From positions 27,635,339 through 27,699,338 of the forward strand of contig CM049316.1 of NCBI GenBank assembly GCA_026874595.1: a stretch of DNA of 64,000 nucleotides. The letters are read 5' to 3'. The position numbers were made by a program, and so were the translations under genes. The stretch comes from Sipunculus nudus. Its lineage: Eukaryota; Annelida; Sipuncula; Golfingiida; Sipunculidae. Shown in pieces: positions 25,523-37,180 of this stretch; position 1 is the stretch's first letter; every line of letters begins with the position of its first letter. The notes beneath the pieces were generated by a model. That model did not search any database and had not been told where the DNA came from. It saw only the letters and a list, made by a program, of their open reading frames with translations.

Positions 25523-27600
25523 ATCGTAAAAATTTGAAAAAAATAGAGGTGGCAAACCCAGTCTGCAGAAACTGATGGAAAAGGTCATGATCAATATGTA
25601 TGCCGAAAATCATGACCATCAGTGTTGTAGTTATTGAGATACTGCAGTTTTTGTATCAAATTTTCCATTATTCTGGGGGGTAATTTTGAGCCATACAGCT
25701 TAGAGAATATGGGTAACAGAGACCTAATTTCAGGTTTCCATGGAGACTTTTAATGGGTCTCCCTGTGTGTCAAGAATGAAGATCCTAGGTCCAGTTTTAA
25801 TGATTTGTGCCCTGTTAACAGATGTTCATAACTTTAAAGGTCTCAAAAATAGAGAAAAAATTTGTAAAAAAACCCGAACAAATACAGGTGGTGCCACCAG
25901 TCTGCAGAAACTGATGAAACACTCCATGATCAATATCCATGAAAACAATTAGGTGGTCTCTGAATTAGTTGTTCAGATACTTCAGCTTTTGTATCAAATT
26001 TTCCATGATTCTGAGCTGTACTTTGGAGTGCCATAGCTCAAAGGAGATGGGTAACAGAGACCTATTTTCAGGTTTCCATGGAGACTTATCATGGGTCTCC
26101 CTGTGTGTCAAGAATGAAGATTCTAGGTCCAGTCGTTATGATTTGTACCCTGTTGACAGATAACTACATCCTTAAAGGTCTCAAAAATAGAGAAAAAAAA
26201 ATTGTGAAAATTTGAAAAATACAGGTGGCGCCACCAGTCTGCAGGTACTGTTGAAACACCTCTTGATCAATATGTATGCCAAAAATCATGACCATCAGTG
26301 TTGTAGTTATTTTGATGTTGCAGTTTGTTTTTATCAAATTTTCCATTATTCTGGGGGGTTATTGGGAGCCACCCATGGCTCAAAGGATATGGGTAACAGA
26401 GACCTTATTTCAGGTTTCCATGGAGACTTTTTATGGACCTCTCAGTGTGTCAAGAATGAAGATTCTTGGTCCAGTCTTTATGATTTGTGCCCTGTTAACA
26501 GCTGGTCACATTTTTAAAGGTCTCAAAAATAGAGAAAACAATTTGTAAAAAATAAAAAAAATACAGGTGGCGCCACTAGTCTGCAGGAAGTGATGGAACA
26601 TCTCATGATTAATATGTATGCCAAAAATCATGACCATCAGTCAAGTAGTTATTTTGATGTTGAAGTTTTTGTATGAAATTTTTGACTTTTCTGGGGGGTA
26701 CTTTGGGAGCCACCCATAGCTCGAAGGATATGGGTAACAGAGATCTAATTTACGGTTTCCATGGAGACTTTTAATAGGTCTCTCAGTGTGTCAAGAATGA
26801 AGATTCTAGGTCCAGCGGTTACGATTTGTGCAACGTTAACAGATGACAGGATCTTTAAACGTCTCAAAAATAGAGGAAAAAATCGTTAAAAAATCGAAAA
26901 ATACAGGTTGCGCCACCAGTCTGCAGGAACTTATGGAACATCTCATGATCAATATGTATGCCAAAAACCATGACCATCAGTGATGTAGTTATTGAGATGT
27001 TGAAGTTTTTGTATGAAATTTTTTACTTTTCTGGGGGGTACTTTGGGGCCCCATAGCTCGAAGGATATGGGTAACAGAGACCTAATTTCTGGTTTCCAAG
27101 GAGATTTTTCATGGACCTCTCAGTGTCTCAAGAATTAAGATTCTAGGTCAAGTCTTTACGATTTGTGCCTTGTTAACAGATGTTCACATTTTTAAAGGTC
27201 TCAAAAATAGAGAAAAAAATTCGTAAAAAATCGAAAAATAGAGGTGGCGCCACCAGTCTGCAGGAAGTGATGGAACATCTCATGATCAATATGTATGCCA
27301 AAAATCATGACCATCAGTCAAGTAGTTAATGAGATATTGAAGTTTTTGTATGAAATTTTTGACTTTTCTAGGGGGGGTACTTTGGGGCCCCATAGCTCGA
27401 AGGATATGGGTAACAGAGACCTAATTTCTGGTTTCCAAGGAGATTTTTCATGGACCTCTCAGAATCCTAAGTTACAAGGTTCTAGGTCCAGCGGTTACGA
27501 TTTGTGCCTGGTTAACAGACGGACAGATGGACAGACAGACGGACAACGGACAAAGAGTGATCGCTATAGCTCAGATGACTTTCAGTCAGCTGAGCTAAAA

Positions 27601-28342
27601 AAGGGGTTCAAAATCAAAAAGACTAGTTTATCGTTTGGGCCAATCAAAGTCCTTGACTTTACAATTGCCAGATTTGAGGAATTTTTGTAAAATCCACTGA
27701 CTGGACTAGTACTACTTCATTTTTAAAGCTTTTCCTCGGGTTTCAAGGAAGATAGGGACACCTGCTTCAATGTCATGGATTCACCACAGGCAATAAGTGT
27801 CATACTGATATGAATTTGTCAGGGATTCACAAATCATATTGGGATAGGGGCTTACATTCCCAGCTGGTATTGAAAGCTTATGATGGTCAAGTGACATTTA
27901 TCAAGGTTTAGACTTGTGATTATTTTACATTATTGGAGGCAAATAAAATTACAAATGGCTTGCACGTCCATGAGGTGACCTCACTGCCTTCCAAGACAGA
28001 TAGTGCCATTCAATTTCGTAATAAACTCCTTCACAGGGCAAAGGTAAAAATATCCAGACATTCAGCAATGAATATACCATAAAAAGGATGGAAGAAGTCA
28101 CACATCTGGAGCTTAACATACTGCCCGGTGGGTAAAAGGGTGAACATATCCAGATATGGCAATAAATAAACCCCCAGTGATATTATATGTGGTGGGTATA
28201 CCATGTATATGGAAACAAGTTAACCATATGTAACATACTGATGGGAAGAGCCATAAACAACAGGACAGATACTAGACAAGGACGAGGGTTGCTGTGAGGC
28301 AGATGCTGTAGAGGGGTGAATGTTTCCATGCATCAAGTAATA
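27601..28342. other. Intronic stretch, nothing recognised
   Basis: Unique intronic sequence between two elements. Confidence 0.5.
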
Positions 28343-29896
28343 ACTAGAAGTTTCTTGGCATCAGAGATGCCATAGTATCCCCAGAAAATTAATGCATACC
28401 CCCTTCAAAAATACGCCCCCATCTTCAGAAGCATATCCTGACACTTGACAAGCCCCCAGGGTTTCTTCATGTATGATCTTCAAAACCAAGGTCAAGATCA
28501 CTAGTCATAAAAAAATATCAGAGATATTGGTGGAAATATTTTTTGTGTCAAATTATAAAGGAAACAGAAGCAGTACATCATAAATTATGAGGTTAACAAG
28601 AATCCTATATATTCTCAGATTTGACCTTGAGGACCAAACTCAAGGTCTCCAGTCTTCGAACATGTCTGGGACCTTGGTGGAAACAACTTGTGTATCAAAT
28701 CTGAAGAAAAGAAATACTGTACTTCTAAAGTTATGGGGTTAACAAAATTCCTATGTTCCTGCAGATTTGATCTTGAAAAGCAGGGTCAAGGTCACCAGTC
28801 TTCAAACGTGATGTCAGAGACCTTGGTAGAAACGATCTGTGCATTACATTTGAAGAAAAAAATAAAGGGTACTTAAAAAATCATGAGGTTCACAAAAATC
28901 CTATATATCAGCAGATTTGAACTTGACGGTGAAGGTTAAGGTCACAAGTGTTCAAACTCTTTCAACAACTTATCATTTGACATTTTTAATTTTGATTCTC
29001 AGATAGATACATCTATCCACACGAGAAATAATATTTTTTAACCAAATGTGGAAATTTTCAAGGTAAAGGCCACTCTTATAATAAAGGTCATGACTCCAAT
29101 TTAAATATACCTCATCCCATAACCCATATCTATTTATATGCATAATATTAAAGAAATCTGTCCATTAGTTTTTTTACAAATAACTCACAGGACTGTCAAG
29201 AGGCAATTTTGAGGGTATTAAAAAGCACAAAAACAAGAAAAAGACAAACAAGATGGTGCCACCTGTCTCGCATAGAATAAGCTATCCAAGATCTTCGGTC
29301 AATCTAATTTTTGGAAGAATCAATGCATCCCTTATTGAGATTTTGTGTAATTTTCACCAAAATTGAAAATATTCAAGGTCAAGGCCAATCATATAACAAA
29401 GGTCATGACCCCAATTTAAATATACCTCATCCCAAACCCATATCTATACATATATATAATTTATGAAAGAAATCTGTCCATTAGTTTTTTACTTACAATG
29501 CTCAAAGTACTGTCAAGAAGCAATGATGGTGGTATTAAAAGTCACAAAAACATGAAAAGGATAACAGGTGGTGCCACCAGTTTCTGGTACATGACAACAC
29601 TATCCAAATCTTTGGTCAACTTGATTTTTGGATCAATCCATGTAAAATAAAGGAATTTGTATGATTTTCCCAAAAAATGGACCTATTCAAGGTCAAGGTC
29701 ACTCTCTTATTTTAGGTCAAGACCCCATTTCAAAAAGGCTTCGTCCTCTCACCTATATCTATGCACATGTCAGGTTTGGTAAAGATCTGTGAAATGTGTT
29801 TTGAGTTCTTCTGCAGACAAGATTAATCTGTGGTGGCGGCAGGACTGTCATAAAACCATATACCCATAGTATCCCGACTTTGTCTGGGGATACAAA
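28343..29896 (+). mobile_element. Element H, full-length copy
   Basis: Begins ACTAGAAGTTTCTT, then the perfect palindrome GGCATC-AGA-GATGCC (28357-28371) and GTATCCCCAGA (28375-28385). The core first has about four 145-bp units marked by CAGATTTGAnCTTGA and CAAGGTCACCAGTCTTCAAA. Two larger units of about 310 bp follow (29020-29690), carrying GGTGGTGCCACC-type palindromes near 29253 and 29567 and homologous to half-units of element B. The 3' end is a hairpin at 29869-29893 with arms GTATCCC/GGGGATAC; its right arm TCTGGGGATAC is the exact reverse complement of the 5' motif. A truncated inverted copy is at 896-1262. No ORF of interest. Confidence 0.8.
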
Positions 29897-31049
29897 TATG
29901 TTATATACCATATACTGACTAGTGCTATAACAAACATTCAAAATCTCATGAGCCCATTTTCTATGCAAAAAAATCCAAGCACAAAAATTTGCCTACTTAA
30001 ATATTGTTGGCATACAAATTTTGTGAGTAACCTTATTGAAGCTAACAGAAAAATAGAAATAGTTGAGAATTACTCAAAAATTCTTATGAGACTGAAATTT
30101 ATCTAATATTTGGAAGCAGTAATTTGCTGTGTGCTCATTGTTACTGGGCAAAAGCAACACCAAATATAGATTGTTTATTGCATATAATCTTAAACACTAA
30201 ACCAAACTGAAGTTAATGAACACAAAATCTTATCTATAAATCTTATCTTATGATACATAAATAAACCTCCATTTGGGTTATTCAGTTATTTCTTGCTACA
30301 TACATGTATCATATAAGAATGTTTGCAAACCTATTTGTGTATCACCATTAAACCATATTACGAATTGGTGCGTCTCATGATACACAGCCGACCCTATTAC
30401 CGCAGGGCCATCACTCAGAATGTAATAAATGCTATATGACATCAGGAGCAGAACTATTTGAAGTGTCACATCCTGTGATCTGAACATTTCAATGGAAATT
30501 TCTTGGTTTGGGGACCGTAGCATGTTTTAAGATTAGATATGAATCTCTGCAATAACATGGTGTATGCAGTCTGGACTGAACAGGTTAACATTCAGTCCTA
30601 ACCTCATTCTTGTACAGAGGTTTCATGAGACTGTCATAAATTTCCAACCCTCCAACTTTGGTAAATATAATACTGGGTCTTTATATCACTGTATTGTTTA
30701 TATAGTTTACTTTGTCTTTTGTCAAATAACTGTTCCCAAAGAAAGTTTTGTAATATACTTTTACAATGGCAATCTCTTTTTCTTCAACAACCGCCAAACA
30801 GCCAATCATATTTAGTACAACATTTAAATATGACATCAACATCCATCAAAGCATATCATTCCCCCTGATTCAAAGTCAAGAGTGAAACATGCACATACAA
30901 TAGCATTCCGCCTGATTTTGGAAAATATATATCCTGCATGGTGAAACCTGTCAACATTTGCAACTGTTAGTATCTATAAGTTAGGATATAGACAAACATT
31001 CCTTCAGACTAAAATCATCCCCCTTTTGTAATAAAACTGCAAAACGTCA
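29897..31049. other. Intronic stretch, nothing recognised
   Basis: AT-rich intronic sequence without matches in the window. Confidence 0.5.
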
Positions 31050-31345
31050 AAGGTGGCAGCGGTACCACAAAGAAATCTGGTGTACTCTGACCTCATTAAA
31101 TATGAGAGGACATTGCCAAGAACTGAAATCAGGAAAGGAACTGGTTAATTTTTATAGTTTTACAGTTCCATCAAAATCATTAATATTCCTGGAAATAAAT
31201 TTTAGTAGTGACACCACAAAGAAACCAAGTAACCTCTAACCCAATTAATCATGGATAGATTTTGCCCAGATGAGATAACCTATTTGTAAATATTTATAAG
31301 GAGTTTTATGAAAGTCCATCATTATTCCTAGTATGTTATTGGGCA
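31050..31345 (+). repeat. Dispersed repeat E, copy 2 (degraded)
   Basis: Two diverged units start with TACTCTGACCTCATTAAATA (near 31084) and AACCTCTAACCCAATTAAT (near 31230). They contain TTGCC-AGA-TGA and AAGTCCATCATTATTCCT segments as in the copies near 3.3, 37 and 43.5 kb. It ends about 100 bp short of the exon at 31445. Confidence 0.5.
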
Positions 31346-31444
31346 ACACTAAACATTAAGGGGCAGATGCTGCCCATATCATATGTGACCTGCATTGGGC
31401 AGGCACATAAGAATGGTTCATCCGTCTGATAGCCATGCACTCAC

Positions 31445-31548
31445 CTTTTGATGCCATCTCAGACTCAATGTATTCCAGCGTGACATCATCTTCACAGATA
31501 TCGTATGGCATATTACCATCAGCGTTCACTGACAAGAGGTCTGCACCC
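31445..31548 (-). CDS. PPP1R16: PPP1R16-like exon: end of ankyrin repeat 3 and linker
   Basis: This 104-nt exon follows the acceptor CCTTTTTAG (AG at 31549-31550) and ends at the donor AAAG|GTGAGT. Its first G completes the Lys codon begun by AA at the end of the exon at 51461 (phase 2), and its last G begins the Gly codon completed by the exon at 138-14 (phase 1). It encodes 34 full codons beginning [20 protein letters not shown] and ending IESEMASK. The VNxDGNMPYDxCED block is characteristic of PPP1R16A/B and differs from the NSEGDTPLDIAEEE-type sequence of the related PPP1R12 (MYPT1) proteins, which is the main reason for the family call. The ankyrin domain in this family positions substrates next to PP1 catalytic subunit bound at an upstream RVxF motif. 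Confidence 0.95.
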
Positions 31549-31611
31549 CTAAAAAGGAGAACAAGATATTCAGAATAACAAAAACAACTTTCCCCCTCAA
31601 CTTTTTAATTT

Positions 31612-31810
31612 ATTGGATTAAATAGTGATTGTGTAAAGACTAGTGATACTTTGGCCCTTTGACATAAGAGTTTATCTAGATGTCAGAGTGCCACCCATAA
31701 TTATGACATTATAATTGGATTAAATAGTGATTGTGTAAAGACTAGTGATACTTTGGCCCTTTGACATAAGAGTTTATCTAGATGTCAGAGTGCCACCCAT
31801 AATTATGACA
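31612..31810. repeat. Perfect 97-bp tandem duplication
   Basis: The segment starting ATTGGATTAAATAGTGATTG and ending CACCCATAATTATGACA is present at 31612-31708 and again at 31714-31810, identical by eye and separated by TTATA. A second small duplication follows (GAACCACACTGTACTTAAGC near 31811 and 31851). It lies 64 nt upstream of the exon acceptor in the transcribed direction. Exact identity suggests a recent event, a polymorphism or an assembly artefact. Confidence 0.9.
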
Positions 31811-31859
31811 GGAACCACACTGTACTTAAGCTTTGATGAGATACACTGATGAGAACCAC

Positions 31860-33145
31860 ACTGTACTTAAGCCTTGATCCAAATATTTTCATCATTTCTG
31901 ACAACACCTCATGGCCTATAGATTCACTGTCACTTAAAATAGATCAGATAAATCATTAGATATGTTGGTGCACTTTCTAATTACACCTACCCTGTACAAG
32001 ATTAAAATCTGTTGTAACTCAGCATATTGGTAACACCCCTTCCCTCCCAGCATGTTTATTCAATTTCTGACCACAAGCATGTCTCAGGGGGATTTCTGGA
32101 TGGTAACCAACTTTAAGGTGACACATAAAATGATTGCTACCACAGAGATGGATTTACACTTTATTTTATGAGTTCACATGTATTCTTTGGTGAAATTTCA
32201 TCACTCGTAGCCTAACGTTAAGATTAAATGTATATGCTATATCAATGCAACAGGATGGGTGGCCACTGCAGTGCATTTCCCTGTATGACTTTTGTCACAA
32301 CTCAAGTAGGTCTACATTCCAACATAATTGAGTAATGAGTTGTGTATTCACCACTAGATGTTGGACTCTGGCTATTGTTCTTGCCTTAATCATTATAGGT
32401 GTGCTTTCATCACTCAAAAATGAGCTGGTGCTAATGTTTAAGAGCTCCTCAACACTTGAAATCTCAACAAAACCTCTTACACAAACAGACCAGAAACCTA
32501 TAATATTTTAGGTTACAGGCATTAAAAAGACACTGTACAATAAACCATAACTTGTATGTAGTTTTATATGATAATATGATGATGCTATTGAGTATAGTTA
32601 ACATCTTAACATCTGATCAAAGACAATATAATTATAAGCCTTGTACACATCTAAGTGACTTTATCTCTCTCTCGATCCATGGGTGGTAGAAGTTGAAACT
32701 GCTTTGTTAATCCTAAGCCTGGCTCTGAGTATCCCCCAGGCAGACATCTCCCCATGCATTTCCTTGAAAGCCCCCTAGCTGCACTGTAAGCCTGTTTACT
32801 GAATCCTTGAACTGTGGCACGGCCAGTGCACTCATCCACAGTAAATGTAATAATCAGTTCCCTTCAGCCAGATCTGACTAACTTCACAAGGTCAATCTAC
32901 CCTTAACAAATCTGACTTCCAGGGTATTTTCTATCAATTCTGGGCCACTGGCCAAGATTCAAAACTGCAGTTCCAAAATCAACCTTTCAGCATCTTTCTA
33001 ATGTTCGAAAATGTTTAGTAATTTAGAAGTTGATTTGTAAGAAAAAGATATAAGATATACTGGTGAGTGAGAGAAAGAGACCAACAGAAGATAAGTCTGA
33101 GTAGGTCAGAGAGAAAGTGATTGTCAGGCCAGATGGAATCATCTG

Positions 33146-33148
<3 letters not shown>
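31860..33148. other. Intronic stretch, nothing recognised
   Basis: A minus-strand open segment at 32651-32839 has mixed composition but no recognised family and no clear splice sites. Confidence 0.5.
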
Positions 33149-33190
<42 letters not shown>

Positions 33191-35325
33191 AATGGAAAAC
33201 ACAGAAAAGACAGAAAAGAGACTGAGACACAGATTGAGACAACATATGAGACAGAGTGACACAAAAGATGAGACAAAGAGAGACAGTAGAGGAAGACAAA
33301 GAGAAAGACAAAAGAGAAAGACAAAGACAAAAGTGAGAAAATCAAAGGAGAACAAGACAAAGGAAAGAAATACAACAAGTGACCCATGGGTCATGACGCT
33401 CAGCTGACTGGGAAGAGATTTGCTAAAGGAAATTTTATCATCTGAATGGTAGTATATACCAATTCAACTGATGCATCAAACAGATTAACCAACAAGCCAA
33501 GATTGTGTCTGCATTTATATATATTTCAAAAATAGAGAAAAAATGCGTAAACTTAAAAAAAATACAGGTGGCTCCACCAGTCTGCAGAAACTAATAAAAA
33601 CACTTAATGGTCAATATACATGCAAAGAATCCTGGTGAATGCATTAGTTGTTCAGATACTTCAGCTTTAGAATCAAATTTTCCATTATTCTGAGGGATAC
33701 TTTGGAGTCCTATAGCTTGAAGGATATGGGAAACAGAGACCTAATTTCAGGTTTCCACAGACTTTTCATGGGCCTCCTTGCATGACAAGAATGAAGATTC
33801 TAGGTCCAGTTGTTACTATTTGTACCCTGTTGACAGATAACCACATCTTTAAAGGTCTCAAAATAAGAAAAAAAAAATTCGTAAAAATTTGAAAAAAATA
33901 GAGGTGGCGCACCCAGTCTGCCGAAACTGATGGAACACCTCATGATCAATATGTTTGCGAAAAATCATGACCATCAGTGTTGTAGTTATTGAAATACTGC
34001 AGTTTTTGTATCAAATTTTTCATTATTCTGGAGGGTATTTTGGAGCCATACAGCTTAAAGGATATGGGTAACAGAGACCTAATTTCAGGTTTCCATGGAG
34101 ACTTTTCATGGGTCTCCCTGTGTGTCAAGAATGAAGATTCTAGGTCCAGTTGTTATGATTTGTGCCCTGTTAACAGATGTTCATATCTTTAAAGGTCTCA
34201 AAAATAGAGAAAACAATTCGTAAAAAAACCTGAACAAATACAGGTGGTGCCACCAGTCTGCAGAAACTGATGAAACACTCCATGATCAATATCCATGCAA
34301 ACAATTATGGTGATCTCTGCATTAGTTGTTCAGATACTTCAGCTTTTGTATCAAATTTTCCATTATTCTGAGCTATACTTTGGAGTGCCATAGCTCAAAG
34401 GATGTTACCCTTCAGGTTTCCATGGAGACTTTTCATAGGTCTCTCACTGTGTCAAGAATGAAGATTCTAGGTCCTGTCTTTACGACTTGTGCCCTGTTAA
34501 CAGATATTCACATTTTTAAAGGTCTAAAAATAGAGAGAGACAGAGACCTAATTTCTGGTTTCCAAGGAGATTTTTCATGGACCTCTCAGAATGTCAAGTT
34601 ACAAGTTTCCAGGTCCAGCGGTTACGATTTGTGCCAGGTTAAAGGACGGATGGACAGACAGACGGACAGAAGGACGACGGACAGAAGGACGACAGACAAA
34701 GGGTGATCGCTATAGCTCAGATGACTTACAGTCAGCTGAGCTAAAAAGAGAGACAAAGGAAAGACAAAACTAAAGAGAGAGAGACGAAAGAGAGAAAGAT
34801 AAAGGAGAGATAGAAATGAAGAGATAAAAGAGAAAGATAAAACAGAGAAAGACAGAAAGACAAAGAGAAAGACAAAGGAGAGATAGACAAAGAGAAAGAC
34901 AAAGGAAAGAAAGTCAAAGAAAAAGAGACAAAGACAAAGGAAAGAAAGAGTCGAAGAGAAAGACAAAAGAGAAAGACAAAGGGAAAGACAAAGGAAAGAA
35001 GGTCAAAGAGAGAAAGACAGAAAAACAAAGGAGAGATAGACAAAGAGAAAGACAAAGGAAGATAGACAAAGAAAGGCAAAACAGGATAAGATGGAAAGAC
35101 ATGGAGATCGAAAAAGACAAAGAGAAAGACAGAGGAAAGAAAGTCAAAGAGAAAGATAGAGGAGAGAGAGACAAAGGAGAGAGAGATGAAAGAGAAAGAC
35201 AAAAGAGAAAGACACAGAGAAAGACAAAGGAGAGATAGACAAAGAGAAAGACAGAAAAATACAAATCAGAAAAAGACAGAAAGACAAAGGAGAGAAAGAC
35301 AGAGAAAGACAACAAAAGAGACAGT
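33149..35325 (+). repeat. (GA)n microsatellite and (GACAAAGARA)n polypurine tract, split by element A2
   Basis: A pure GA run (33149-33189) leads into purine-rich sequence made of GACAAAGAGAAAGACAAAGG-like words (33190-33374). The same composition resumes at 34747-35325 with very few pyrimidines, so the inserted element A2 interrupts one original tract of about 750 bp. Long minus-strand ORFs rich in Ser, Phe and Leu across it are low-complexity artefacts. In the host pre-mRNA the tract is CU-rich. Confidence 0.85.
33375..34746 (+). mobile_element. Element A2, 1.37-kb copy with three 339-bp units
   Basis: Starts ACAAGTGACCCATGGGTCAT, then GACGCTCAGCTGACTGGG, and is close to A1 over its first 180 bp. 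GTCTGC-type unit markers are at 33580, 33916 and 34256, a spacing of 336 and 340 bp. A GACGGACAGAAGGACG tract and the 3' hairpin TAGCTCAG/CTGAGCTA (34713-34743) with AAA end it. The right arm GTCAGCTGAGC is the exact reverse complement of the 5' GCTCAGCTGAC. Both flanks are the same GACAAAGG-type purine tract, which fixes the boundaries. It is uninterrupted and serves as the empty-site reference for insertions B1 and C. The last unit has a deletion around GGATATGGG. Confidence 0.88.
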
Positions 35326-36859
35326 TCCAGGTCAAGATTCATAGTGAGGACAAGAAAGACTAAAGAATGTCTATGAGGAATAGTGAAAGAGAAAAGGAAA
35401 ATTACAACTGCTTCCTGAAAGAAAGAAAATAGACTCAAGATGAGTTAGATTTAACAAAAATATTGTGTTACTAATCCTGAGTGATTTCTAGCAAATTTAT
35501 ATTCTATTACTGGATACTTCTGGGGAGCTTCATCAATTTTTTTCATAATGGCCTTATCCGAAATGTGTGTTTGACCGCATACCCCAGATTTTGAATGCAA
35601 TCTTTGGTATACTAAAAGAACACTAGAAACTGCTTGCCTATAAGAGTCTAGTACATGGAAACAGACTAAGAATTAAATCAAGAGCAGGAGTTGGAATGGG
35701 AGCTGTTGTTATTCAGTTCGGGTGTCAAGTGAACATTTCTGTCCATTTAGCTTGATAAAAGCACGCAACCATCACATTCTGTATAATGTGAATGGTGCAA
35801 AATTGTATATAAGATGTTTGTATAGCAACAAAAGTAAATGTTTACATATATTAGAGTTTCTCTCCAGTGTCCACAGTAATCTGATCCTATCAGCCAAACT
35901 GTAAGTTCCTAAAATGAGGTTACCTGTACATTTGTTTAACAGTCACATGAGCTGTTCCAAACCTTAATGGAACAGTACATCCTGCTATGAGCCAGACAGA
36001 CAAATGGAAAGACACTAAATGAACCACTTTAGCCCAGCATGACTTCTATACTGTGGTAGGCTTTTAGTTTGTAAGGGTTTCAAATTCATGATTTCCACTG
36101 AAGGAAAATTATCATGAAAATAAAACCTCCCTGAATAAGATGCCTCATCCAGACGAAGGAAACATCTGTTTTATTAGAGTCTCACTGGCAACTCATTCCT
36201 TGATGCCGGCCCATAAAACGTGAAAACTCTTGAAGAAAGATTGATAATAAAGATGATGAAATAAAGATAATAACATATTTTATGTACCCTGTTAATCCCA
36301 TAAATTTTTTAAATAATATATGATATTTCATAATCAGCTATAATGAAGAAACATTTTCCACTCGGGCTTCTTCAAATTGTTCAGAGTATGTGATCATTAT
36401 TTAATAATTAATATATTAATCATTACACTCTGTGAAGTTAATGCATGGAAATTAAGATTGCCAAAATGGAACCCTAACAAAAAAACTGACAAAGTGAAAT
36501 TCTCAAACATCTAACCCTGCAAATATTACGCCAACTGCATAAAACCTGTACAAGGGTTTTTAAAAATGGTCCTTTGTATTTTTTACCAATGAATACAATC
36601 TGGAAGCTTCCATTACATCAGTTTAATTCATGACTGATGATTAAACTAAAACCTGTTATTTAATTATTAATTGATTATGTCATGTTCCTCCTCCAGCTTT
36701 TACTTTTCATCAACAGTAATCATGTCAAAGATTCAAATCATGATGTTATATATAAAGTCTTAATTGTCATATTATTATTTTTGTTCTGACTTGTCCATTC
36801 CAGTTAAAATCAAAATAATGAACAAAAGCACTCCAAAAGTACACAGTATGCCTGTCATA
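35326..36859. other. Intronic stretch with one short dispersed repeat I
   Basis: At 36070-36155 the sequence TTGTAAGGGTTTCAAATTCA, a central palindromic part and AATAAGATGCCTCAT match 52935-53020 (GCAAGGGTTTAGATTT ... AATAAGATGCCTCAT). Otherwise nothing is recognised. Confidence 0.5.
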
Positions 36860-37180
36860 TATGTCTTTTGACCTTTGACCTCATGAAATATGCAAAGATT
36901 TTTCCATGAACTGAATTCTGGTAAAATCAGTTCATTGAAAATCTGTCAAATTCCTGGTACCTAAGTTATCCAGGTGACACCATAAAGAAGTGTGGTGACC
37001 TCTGACCTCATTAAATAAGATGGACTTTGCTCAGAAATTATAACTAGTGGGCGTATCTATTGGTTAATAGTTAAAATTAGTTTTGTGAAAATCCATCAAA
37101 TCCCTGTTAAGTTATTGTGGTGACACTAAAAGTAAACAGCCAGACAGATGGATGTACCAGCCTGTACAGCCGCATGGGTG
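36860..37180 (+). repeat. Dispersed repeat E, copy 3
   Basis: Two units begin TGACCTTTGACCTCATGAAA (near 36870) and GACCTCTGACCTCATTAAAT (near 36997). Conserved CTGAATTCTGGT, GAAAATCCATCAAAT and a CAGACAGATGGATG tail match the copies at 3.3 and 43.5 kb. Non-coding. Confidence 0.6.

Larger units (their letters stand above)
20598..27600 (+). mobile_element. Element A1 (outer), 339-bp tandem core, carrying two nested elements
   Basis: The 5' end ACAAGTGACCCATGGGTCAT contains the palindrome GACCCATGGGTC, followed by GCTCAGCTGAC. The core units are about 339 bp. GTCTGCAG recurs at 22610, 25561, 25900, 26237, 26579 (degenerate), 26919 and 27256. Units hold GGTGGCGCCACCAG, GATCAATATGTATGCC, GGATATGGGTAACAGAGACC and GAAGATTCTAGGTCCAG. 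A GACGGACA microsatellite follows, then the 3' hairpin TAGCTCAG/CTGAGCTA (27567-27597) and AAA. Inner elements occupy 20778-22590 and 22908-25522. Without them A1 would be about 2575 bp, and the gap between its first two units becomes 336 bp. It carries no transposase or helicase ORF. It resembles bivalve pearl/HINE elements (inference). Confidence 0.82.
139..31444 (-). other. PPP1R16: 31.3-kb intron of the PPP1R16-like gene
   Basis: The intron lies between the exons ending at 31445 and starting at 138. Its donor is GTGAGT (complement of 31439-31444) and its acceptor AG is at 139-140. It is a phase 1 intron, splitting a Gly codon as G|GA. Roughly 15 kb of it is recognisable repeat, including a 7-kb nest of elements; the rest is featureless AT-rich sequence. 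No internal exon of the host gene was needed to keep the protein continuous. Confidence 0.85.

Noticed and set aside
25740-27690. Series of plus-strand ORFs of 64-131 codons with similar peptides
   Set aside because: They repeat with the 339-bp unit period and break at different points in each unit, so they follow the repeat and not a gene.
33015-33407. Overlapping ORFs on both strands across the GA repeat, including an Arg-Glu repeat reading
   Set aside because: Products of the (GA)n and GACAAAGA repeats, open in several frames on both strands; no gene structure.
34622-35438. Long minus-strand ORFs (up to 174 codons) rich in Ser, Phe and Leu
   Set aside because: They are translations of the polypurine tract's complement; all three frames stay open because of low complexity.
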